From positions 1 to 22,735 of the forward strand of contig JBILFK010000006.1 of the NCBI GenBank assembly GCA_044351685.1: DNA of 22,735 nucleotides, given 5' to 3'. Made by a program: the position numbers and the translations under genes. Positions 15,618 through 21,566 of this stretch are shown here, piece after piece; within the stretch, counting starts at the first letter, position 1; each line of letters starts with the position of its first letter. Below the pieces are notes generated by a model. That model searched no databases, was not told where the DNA came from, and worked only from the letters and a program-made list of their open reading frames with translations. The DNA is from JALHRI01 sp044351685 (GTDB taxonomy: Bacteria > Pseudomonadota > Alphaproteobacteria > Rickettsiales > UBA3002).

Positions 15618-16520
15618 TTATTTGCTTGTTAGCGCATCGTGCGCAACGAACACATTTTCAAAATAATAGGTTGGCTGTTCGGCGGCGTTGCCAAGTTGCT
15701 GAAAATAAAATTGGAAAATCGCGTGGGTTTGGTTCGCAGGCGTGAATTGCCCACCTCGTTCAATGCCCAGCAAGTTGAACTGCGAACTTGTACCCGTACC
15801 TTGAACACTGCACACCAGATAATCTTCCGCAACATCGTACTGCAACTTCGCGGTTTCAAGAAACTGCGCGCGAATTTCCGGTTCGTGAAGTTGCGCAATG
15901 GTTGCGGCATGGGTGATAAGGCTCTCGTAGGTTAAATTCCACCAGCGCACACGCAGTAATGCCTCAATAGTGGCATCATCAAAGCGCATACGAATCACAC
16001 GGGCAGGGTTGCCAGCAACAATCGCAAAAGGGGGAACATCGCGCACTACTACCGCGTTGGCGCCGATCACCGCGCCTTCACCAATGGTAACACCAGAACG
16101 TATGGTAGCCCCATACGAAATAACCGCACCCGAGCCGATAGTAATGGCACCTTTGCTATGGCTTTGGGCAATGCTGGCGTGGTTTTGTTCAAGCCGCGTG
16201 CGCAGCAAGGGCATGGGCCCCATGGTAACGTTGAATATGTGATCGTGCTGGTGTTCGCCGCCTAACAGCAAATTGAGATTGCCAGCAGGTTCAGTGAAAT
16301 CACCTACGCGCAACACAATCTCTTCTGCTGGTGCGGTATTGAATTGCAGTGCATGTGTAACAGAGCGAATACCGTTGCGCCCACATACCGCAATGCCGCC
16401 TTGCGGCAAGCGAACTTTTACACGGTGATAGGCCAGAAGCTCGGGGAAAGGGCGCTCGACAGGGATTGCAAGAAACACACCGGGTAATCCAACTAACTGG
16501 TCGGGATGAAATGCTGGCAT
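15618..16520 (-). CDS. CatB-like hexapeptide-repeat acyltransferase with extra C-terminal domain
   Basis: The central part is a left-handed beta-helix acyltransferase. Hexapeptide turns run at about 124-160 (ITIGSGAVISYGATI, SGVTIGEGAVIGANAVVV), followed by IVAGNPARVIRMRF (167-180) and a WWNL block (193-196), as in the CatB/Vat family of O-acetyltransferases. HQHDH at 90-94 may hold the catalytic His. Residues 1-80 and about 210-300 are not part of that fold as I know it. The C-terminal 90 residues (ending in YYFENVFVAHDALTSK) are unassigned. The acceptor is unknown; a sugar is more likely than a drug. I chose ATG 16520 because AGGAG lies 5 bases upstream. A GTG at 16583 would add a spurious hydrophobic stretch. 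The gene is antisense between kdsA and eno, a place where other genomes often have neither. Confidence 0.8.
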   Translation of the reverse strand: MPAFHPDQLVGLPGVFLAIPVERPFPELLAYHRVKVRLPQGGIAVCGRNGIRSVTHALQFNTAPAEEIVLRVGDFTEPAGNLNLLLGGEHQHDHIFNVTMGPMPLLRTRLEQNHASIAQSHSKGAITIGSGAVISYGATIRSGVTIGEGAVIGANAVVVRDVPPFAIVAGNPARVIRMRFDDATIEALLRVRWWNLTYESLITHAATIAQLHEPEIRAQFLETAKLQYDVAEDYLVCSVQGTGTSSQFNLLGIERGGQFTPANQTHAIFQFYFQQLGNAAEQPTYYFENVFVAHDALTSK

Positions 16521-16525
16521 GGTAT

Positions 16526-16530
16526 CTCCT
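16526..16530 (-). promoter_or_regulatory. Ribosome binding site of the acyltransferase gene
   Basis: AGGAG on the minus strand is 5 bases before the ATG at 16520. It sets the start 21 codons inside the longest open frame. Confidence 0.8.
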
Positions 16531-16546
16531 GAAATGCACAATGCAC

Positions 16547-16576
16547 TTGCGATAAAAACAAGCACAGTAGTATAGA
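16547..16576 (+). promoter_or_regulatory. Candidate eno promoter
   Basis: TTGCGA (16547-16552) and TATAGA (16571-16576) are 18 bases apart, with four of six consensus bases each. On the other strand TATACT (16573-16568) overlaps the -10 box and could serve the divergent acyltransferase gene. Confidence 0.4.
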
Positions 16577-16622
16577 TGGCCACAATCGTTTATGGATATG
16601 TGTGTAAAGGAAATGGTTGATT

Positions 16623-17912
16623 ATGTCATCGATTGAAACGCTTCGTGCCCGCGAAATTCTGGATAGCCGTGGCAACCCCACGATTGAGGTAGATGTTACC
16701 TTGCGTAGTGGCGCATTTGGCCGCGCGGCAGCGCCCTCGGGTGCATCAACCGGTGCGCTTGAGGCACTGGAACTGCGCGATAAAGAAGTCGCCCGTTATG
16801 GCGGCAAAGGCGTTATGCAGGCAGTGCGCAACGTAAATACCGAAATTGCCGATGCAATTAGTGGGTTTGAAGCCGCGGATCAGCAAAAAATCGATGCTGC
16901 GCTGTGCCGTTTGGATGGCACAGAAAACAAATCACGCCTCGGCGCAAATGCCATTCTGGCGGTTTCACTGGCGGTGGCAAAAGCTTCGGCTGCCGATGCG
17001 GGGTTACCACTTTATCGTTATATTGGCGGCGCACATGCGCATGTGATGCCAGTGCCGATGATGAATATTATTAATGGCGGGGCGCACGCCGATAACCCCA
17101 TTGATATTCAGGAATTTATGGTGATGCCAGTGGGCGCCGCCAGCATGGGTGAAGCAATTCGCTGGGGAACGGAAATTTTTCATGCACTAAAACACCAGCT
17201 GAAGCAGGCAGGGCATTCCACCAGTGTGGGCGATGAAGGTGGTTTTGCGCCGAATTTAAAATCGGCAGAGGATGCCTGCGCGTTTATTGGTAAATCTATT
17301 GAATCGGCAGGCTTTAAACTCGGCGATCAGGTGGTGTTGGCGCTGGATGCAGCCTCTTCGGAATTTCACAAAAATGGCAAATATGTGTTGGCTGGCGAAG
17401 GTAAAACCTTCGATGCGGCAGGGCTTATTGGCTATTACGAAAACCTCGTCAAACAATTCCCCATTGCCTCGATTGAAGATGCGATGGCCGAAGATGACCA
17501 TGCCGGTTGGGCGGCGATTACCGGCGCGCTCGGTAAGCAGGTGCAGCTGGTGGGCGACGATTTATTTGTTACCAACCCCACGATTTTGCGCAAGGGCATT
17601 GCCGATGGTTTGGCCAATGCGCTGCTAGTGAAATTTAACCAGATCGGCACGCTCACCGAAACACTCGAAGCCGTGCAAATGGCACAGCGTGCGGGCTATT
17701 CCGCAATACTCTCGCATCGTTCGGGTGAAACGGAAGATGCCACTATTGCGCATTTGGCTGTGGCCACCAATTGCGGCCAAATTAAAACCGGCGCACCTTG
17801 CCGAAGTGACCGCACCGCCAAATATAACGAGCTTTTACGCATCGAGGAATGGTTGGGTAAGGCCGCACTGTATGCTGGGCGCAACGCTTTACGCACAGCG
17901 AACATAAAATAA
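16623..17912 (+). CDS. eno: Enolase
   Basis: Enolase converts 2-phosphoglycerate to phosphoenolpyruvate, which is also the substrate of KdsA encoded upstream. The protein shows REILDSRGNPTIEV (10-23), catalytic E205 in GDEGGFAP, metal ligands D242, E285 and D312, catalytic K337 in LLVKFNQIGT and the signature ILSHRSGETED (362-372). The length of 429 residues is normal. I start it at ATG 16623, which gives the usual MSSIETL N-terminus. A TTG at 16617 is in frame, and AAAGGA (16606-16611) could serve either. An intrinsic terminator follows the stop, and it is divergent from the acyltransferase gene. Confidence 0.98.
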   Translation: MSSIETLRAREILDSRGNPTIEVDVTLRSGAFGRAAAPSGASTGALEALELRDKEVARYGGKGVMQAVRNVNTEIADAISGFEAADQQKIDAALCRLDGTENKSRLGANAILAVSLAVAKASAADAGLPLYRYIGGAHAHVMPVPMMNIINGGAHADNPIDIQEFMVMPVGAASMGEAIRWGTEIFHALKHQLKQAGHSTSVGDEGGFAPNLKSAEDACAFIGKSIESAGFKLGDQVVLALDAASSEFHKNGKYVLAGEGKTFDAAGLIGYYENLVKQFPIASIEDAMAEDDHAGWAAITGALGKQVQLVGDDLFVTNPTILRKGIADGLANALLVKFNQIGTLTETLEAVQMAQRAGYSAILSHRSGETEDATIAHLAVATNCGQIKTGAPCRSDRTAKYNELLRIEEWLGKAALYAGRNALRTANIK

Positions 17913-17920
17913 TGTTCATG

Positions 17921-17940
17921 ATGCAGGCGCTGCATTTTTT
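17921..17940 (+). terminator. Intrinsic terminator of eno
   Basis: ATGCAG (17921-17926), loop GCG, CTGCAT (17930-17935) and a run of six T (17935-17940) lie 8 bases after the eno stop. This is the clearest rho-independent terminator in the window. Confidence 0.8.
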
Positions 17941-17973
17941 ACTGTAAAGATTCCACGTAACCTGTTAGAAAAT

Positions 17974-18029
17974 AAAGCTTATCGATGGGCGCATGTTCAC
18001 TCGTTGAACGCGGGGCCATGATAAGCTTT
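17974..18029. repeat. 56-base imperfect palindrome between eno and ftsB
   Basis: Outer arms AAAGCTTATC (17974-17983) and GATAAGCTTT (18020-18029) are perfect over 10 bases. After one bulged G, ATGG (17985-17988) pairs with CCAT (18016-18019). After an internal loop, GTTCA (17995-17999) pairs with TGAAC (18005-18009). Function unknown. It could be a second terminator, a structured leader of the next gene or a dispersed palindromic repeat. The T-rich stretch that follows begins about 7 bases after the stem. Confidence 0.6.
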
Positions 18030-18059
18030 TAACACTTTGTTTTTAATGAATAAATAAGC

Positions 18060-18383
18060 GTGGCGATCGAATACCGCATTGTGCATAGACAGAGTCGGGA
18101 AAGCGGCTGGTTTATCAAGCCTGTGGTGATCGCATGCGCACTTTTTTATCTTAGCTTTCATGTGTTCCATGGTGAACGCGGCCTCTATTCGCTGTGGCGC
18201 GAGCAGCGTGAATATGCCTTGTTGCAGCAAGAATTAGCAAACACCCAAGCCACGCGCGAAACGCTGGAGCGCCGCGTTGCAGGCCTGCGCGACAGCTCGC
18301 TTGACCGCGACCTGCTCGATGAACAATTGCGCCGTATGCTTGGCATGGCAGGGCATGGCGAAATTGTGTTGCTAGGTAAATAG
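18060..18383 (+). CDS. ftsB: FtsB/DivIC-family septum formation initiator
   Basis: This 107-residue bitopic membrane protein probably joins FtsL and FtsQ in the divisome. A basic cytoplasmic start is followed by one membrane helix (about 19-38, PVVIACALFYLSFHVF), then a periplasmic coiled coil with heptads rich in Leu, Gln and Arg (about 46-80), and a tail DSSLDRDLLDEQLRRMLG that is typical of alphaproteobacterial members. The start is GTG at 18060 with only a weak ribosome site, so a slightly different start is possible. Its place between eno and pdhA is the usual one in this class. The palindrome at 17974-18029 lies just upstream. Confidence 0.82.
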   Translation: MAIEYRIVHRQSRESGWFIKPVVIACALFYLSFHVFHGERGLYSLWREQREYALLQQELANTQATRETLERRVAGLRDSSLDRDLLDEQLRRMLGMAGHGEIVLLGK

Positions 18384-18433
18384 CAATCATCCGTGGTTGG
18401 CGACAATAGTCATTAAACTATGCTGCAGCGCAC

Positions 18434-18456
18434 TATAAGTCGCGGAAATCCTTATA
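18434..18456. promoter_or_regulatory. Inverted repeat upstream of pdhA
   Basis: TATAAG (18434-18439) and CTTATA (18451-18456) form a perfect 6-base dyad with an 11-base spacer. It lies about 75 bases before the pdhA start in the 146-base gap after ftsB. TATAAG is also a good -10 match but lacks a convincing -35 box. A TTGGCG / TATGCT pair (18397-18424, 16-base spacer) is an alternative weak promoter. An operator role is inference. Confidence 0.35.
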
Positions 18457-18529
18457 TTTCTGCTTGTGCTTCGCCTGCACATCAGTAAAAGGTGCAAGTC
18501 AAAATAAGTAATGATGATGGGGAGATAGT

Positions 18530-19558
18530 ATGGCGACTGCATCTGCAAAAAAGCCTGCTTCGAAATCTGAGGCCACGAGCGTAGTAGATAAGGCCGCGTT
18601 GCCCAAAGCGGCGCTGCTGAAAATGTATCAGGAAATGCTGCTCATTCGCCGCTTCGAAGAAAAGGCCGGCCAACTTTATGGCATGGGGCTTATTGGCGGA
18701 TTCTGCCATCTCTACATTGGCCAGGAAGCCGTGGTAACCGGCATGCAAGCTGCCGCCAAGCAGGGCGATGCGGTGATTACTACCTACCGCGACCACGCAC
18801 ACATGCTTGCGTGCGGCATGGACCCTAAAGGCATTATGGCCGAGCTTACCGGTCGCAGCGGCGGCTTTTCCAAGGGCAAGGGCGGTTCAATGCACATGTT
18901 CTCAGTGGAGAAGAAATTTTACGGTGGCCACGGTATCGTGGGCGCCAACGTGCCGTTGGGTGCTGGCCTTGCATTCGCTCAGAAATACCAAGGTACCGAC
19001 AATTTAACGATGGTGTATTTCGGTGATGGTGCCGCCAACCAAGGGCAGGTGTATGAGGCGTTTAACATGGCCTCGCTGTGGCAATTGCCGGTGATTTTTA
19101 TTATCGAAAACAACGAATACGCCATGGGCACCAGCACCAAGCGCCACGCGGCCGATACGCATTTGTATAAGCGCGGCGAAGCCTTCGCGATCCCCGGTGT
19201 GCAGGTGAATGGCATGAATGTGCTTGATGTATACGATGCGGCCACGAAGGTGATTGCCCACGTGCGCAGCGGCAAAGGCCCCATGCTGATGGAAATTAAA
19301 ACCTACCGTTATCGTGGCCACTCGATGTCAGACCCGGCGAAATACCGCACCAAAGAAGAAGTCGAAGATTACAAAGAAAACCGCGACCCGATTAACACCT
19401 TCCGTAAATATCTCGAAGCAAACGGCATCGCCAACGAAGCCGCCTTCAAGAAAATTGAAGATGAAGTGAAGGCCGTAGTGAACGAAGCCGCCGAATTTGC
19501 CAAAGAATCACCCGAGCCAGAAGTTGCCGAACTCTGGACCGATGTGCTGAGCGTATAG
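18530..19558 (+). CDS. pdhA: Pyruvate dehydrogenase E1 component, alpha subunit
   Basis: PdhA with PdhB forms the thiamine diphosphate enzyme that decarboxylates pyruvate and acetylates the lipoyl group of E2. The N-terminal 22 residues are a Lys/Ala/Ser-rich tail. Family blocks are LLIRRFEEKAGQLYG (37-51), GGFCHLYIGQEA (56-67), GGSMHMF (118-124), the thiamine diphosphate motif GDGAANQGQVYEAFN (165-179) through IIENN, and YRYRGHSMSDP (259-269) near the loop that is phosphorylated in eukaryotic enzymes. The length of 342 residues matches the E1 heterotetramer type, not the fused AceE. GGGAGA lies 5-10 bases before the ATG. It is the first gene of the pdh operon. Confidence 0.97.
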   Translation: MATASAKKPASKSEATSVVDKAALPKAALLKMYQEMLLIRRFEEKAGQLYGMGLIGGFCHLYIGQEAVVTGMQAAAKQGDAVITTYRDHAHMLACGMDPKGIMAELTGRSGGFSKGKGGSMHMFSVEKKFYGGHGIVGANVPLGAGLAFAQKYQGTDNLTMVYFGDGAANQGQVYEAFNMASLWQLPVIFIIENNEYAMGTSTKRHAADTHLYKRGEAFAIPGVQVNGMNVLDVYDAATKVIAHVRSGKGPMLMEIKTYRYRGHSMSDPAKYRTKEEVEDYKENRDPINTFRKYLEANGIANEAAFKKIEDEVKAVVNEAAEFAKESPEPEVAELWTDVLSV

Positions 19559-19568
19559 GAGAAGCCCC

Positions 19569-20561
19569 ATGCCAATGATGACTGTTCGTGATGCCCTGCG
19601 TGATGCCATGGCCGAAGAAATGCGCCGCGATGGCGATGTGTTCGTGATGGGTGAAGAAGTCGCCGAATATCAGGGTGCCTATAAAGTAACGCAAGGCTTG
19701 TTGCAGGAATTTGGCGACAAGCGCGTGATTGATACCCCCATCACCGAACATGGGTTTGCAGGCCTTGCGGTCGGCGCAGCCTTTGGTGGGTTAAAGCCAG
19801 TGGTAGAATTTATGACATGGAACTTTGCCATGCAGGCGATTGATCAAATCATCAACTCGGCCGCTAAAACACTGTATATGTCAGGTGGCCAGGTGAAATC
19901 ACCCATGGTGTTTCGTGGCCCGAATGGTGCCGCTTCGCGCGTGGCTGCCCAGCACTCGCAGTGCTATGCCAGCTGGTATGCGCATTGCCCCGGTCTGAAA
20001 GTGGTGGCGCCGTATTGCGCCGCCGATGCGAAGGGGTTGCTGAAATCCGCCATTCGTGATCCGAACCCTGTGGTGTTCCTCGAAAATGAAATTACCTACG
20101 GTTGGCAATTTGAAGTGCCCGAAGGCGAACATTTGGTGCCGCTGGGCAAGGCACTGGTGCGCCGCCCCGGTAAAGATGTTACCATTGTGGCCTTCAGCAT
20201 TTGTGTAAAATACGCCCTCGATGCCGCCGAAAAATTGAAAGCCGAAGGCATCGACGCCGAGGTGATCGATTTGCGTACGCTGCGCCCACTCGATAAACAG
20301 GCCATCATCGATTCAGTACGCAAAACTCATCGCCTTGTTTCGGTAGAGGAAGGCTGGCCAGTGGCAGGTATTGGTTCGGAAATCGCGGCGATTGCGATGG
20401 AAGAATTATTCGACGAGCTCGATGCACCAATGGTGCGCGTAACCGGCAAAGATATTCCACTGCCATACGCGGCGAATCTCGAAAAGCTGGCATTGCCCTC
20501 TGTTGATGATGTCGTGGCCGCCGCACGTGAAGTGTGCGCGCCGCTTGGCAAAGCCGCGTAG
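19569..20561 (+). CDS. pdhB: Pyruvate dehydrogenase E1 component, beta subunit (without lipoyl domain)
   Basis: This is the partner of PdhA in the E1 heterotetramer. Recognisable blocks are VFVMGEEVAEYQGAYKVT, RVIDTPITEHGFAGLAVGAA with the catalytic-region Glu, FMTWNFAMQAIDQI, FRGPNGAASRVAAQHSQ and LRTLRPLD in the transketolase C-terminal domain. The protein has 330 residues and begins directly with the transketolase domain (PMMTVRDALRDAM). Many alphaproteobacterial PdhB proteins of about 460 residues carry an N-terminal lipoyl domain, which is absent here. The GGAGAAG ribosome site and the 10-base gap after pdhA support the start, so truncation is unlikely. The stop overlaps the GGAG of the next gene. 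Confidence 0.96.
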   Translation: MPMMTVRDALRDAMAEEMRRDGDVFVMGEEVAEYQGAYKVTQGLLQEFGDKRVIDTPITEHGFAGLAVGAAFGGLKPVVEFMTWNFAMQAIDQIINSAAKTLYMSGGQVKSPMVFRGPNGAASRVAAQHSQCYASWYAHCPGLKVVAPYCAADAKGLLKSAIRDPNPVVFLENEITYGWQFEVPEGEHLVPLGKALVRRPGKDVTIVAFSICVKYALDAAEKLKAEGIDAEVIDLRTLRPLDKQAIIDSVRKTHRLVSVEEGWPVAGIGSEIAAIAMEELFDELDAPMVRVTGKDIPLPYAANLEKLALPSVDDVVAAAREVCAPLGKAA

Positions 20562-20564
20562 GAG
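20561..20564 (+). promoter_or_regulatory. Ribosome binding site of the SIMPL-domain gene
   Basis: GGAG begins at the last base of the pdhB stop and ends 5 bases before ATG 20570. This favours a start 12 codons inside the longest frame, exactly at the signal peptide. Confidence 0.75.
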
Positions 20565-20569
20565 TGAAA

Positions 20570-21313
20570 ATGCGCCTCTCCATTGTGATTGCTTCGTTAT
20601 GGTTTGCATCTGCTGCGCATGCACAAGAGATGCAACCCATCCGCACCATCACGGTGAACGGCATAGCCGAACAGAAAATTGTACCCGACGAAGCGCATGT
20701 AACAGTTAATCTCAATGCCTCGAATATGAAGATGCCGGTAGCAAAAGCGGCACATGATGCGAAGCTGAAAAAGCTGATGGCGATTACAAGTGACTACGAT
20801 ATCGATGCCAAAAAAGTGGCCACGCAATCTTCGAGTGTGCAGCCGATCTATCGCTATGTGAACAATCCCGCTACAGGTCAGGGCGAGCAAAAATTTGAAG
20901 GCTACCGCGTGCAATCCAGCTTAGACATCACGGTCGCTGACACCGCAGTATTAGGCGATTTGATGGAAGCCCTCATGCAAGCAGGTTTCGAAAAAGAGGG
21001 GAACCCCGAATGGGGCCAGCTTATTGGTATGTATTATGCCATTTCCAACCCCAATGCTGTTCGCGAACAAATGCTGATTACCGCCATTGCGAACGCCAAA
21101 CTGAAAGCCACGCGTATGGCCGCTGCCGCCGATGCGCGCCTGAAGCGTGTGTTTCAAATAAGCGAAGGCAGTGTTTCGAACTTTAACCCACGCCCCATGC
21201 CTATGATGGCGATGATGGAATCGGCGAAAATGTCGTCTGATGCCGCGATTGCACCGCCTGCGGGCGAACAACAAGTGAATTCGAATGTAACTGTAACGTA
21301 TGAAATTGAGTAA
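20570..21313 (+). CDS. SIMPL-domain (DUF541) periplasmic protein
   Basis: This 247-residue exported protein has a signal peptide, MRLSIVIASLWFASAAHA, with cleavage after AHA near residue 18. The mature part begins with TITVNGIAEQKIVPDEAHV, followed by alternating strands and helices and a closing VNSNVTVTYEIE, the pattern of the SIMPL/DUF541 family (as in E. coli YggE). Members are periplasmic or outer-membrane associated. Their biochemical role is poorly defined, though some affect oxidative stress. A Met/Pro-rich stretch (NPRPMPMMAMMESAKM, near 205-220) could bind copper, which is inference only. It follows pdhB after 8 bases with its own GGAG, so it is transcribed with the pdh genes. Base composition is like its neighbours. 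Confidence 0.85.
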   Translation: MRLSIVIASLWFASAAHAQEMQPIRTITVNGIAEQKIVPDEAHVTVNLNASNMKMPVAKAAHDAKLKKLMAITSDYDIDAKKVATQSSSVQPIYRYVNNPATGQGEQKFEGYRVQSSLDITVADTAVLGDLMEALMQAGFEKEGNPEWGQLIGMYYAISNPNAVREQMLITAIANAKLKATRMAAAADARLKRVFQISEGSVSNFNPRPMPMMAMMESAKMSSDAAIAPPAGEQQVNSNVTVTYEIE

Positions 21314-21319
21314 ATCTCA

Positions 21320-21556
21320 GTGATAGTAAAAAATGAGCATCTACTTAGTATGCAGATTCTAAATATAGATTGGACGATTTTACTCCTTATTCCGCTTGTT
21401 GTTTTTTATTTTTTACCAGTCATTGTTGCTAGAATTGGAAAGCATTCTAATATTAAACCAGTATTTATCGTAAATCTTGTTTTTGGTTGGACATTCGTTG
21501 GCTGGATTGCTGCTATCTTCTGGGCTTTAATGGACTTACCAAAAAAGAAAAACTAA
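21320..21556 (+). CDS. Small membrane protein of the superinfection-immunity (T4 Imm-like) family
   Basis: This 78-residue protein has two membrane helices (about 20-38 and 48-69) separated by a short basic loop. The order YFLPVIVARIGKHSN - FIVNLVFGWTFVGWIAAIFWAL fits the Imm_superinfect family, named after T4 Imm, which blocks DNA entry of later phages. Many bacterial members have no tested function. By hand count G+C is about 32 %, against roughly 50 % in the genes on both sides, so it was probably acquired. The start is GTG 21320 (6 bases after the previous stop); ATG 21350 in the same frame is equally possible, as neither has a good ribosome site. It ends 10 bases before pdhC. Confidence 0.72.
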   Translation: MIVKNEHLLSMQILNIDWTILLLIPLVVFYFLPVIVARIGKHSNIKPVFIVNLVFGWTFVGWIAAIFWALMDLPKKKN

Positions 21557-21566
21557 AGGAATTTTT

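Noticed and set aside
16521..16583. Upstream GTG extension giving the acyltransferase a hydrophobic, signal-like N-terminus
   Set aside because: No ribosome site precedes the GTG at 16583, while AGGAG is ideally placed before the ATG at 16520. The extension also covers the likely promoter.
17941..18529. Search for tRNA or small structured RNA in the two 146-base gaps around ftsB
   Set aside because: No cloverleaf, T-loop sequence or CCA end was seen. Only the inverted repeats reported above stand out.
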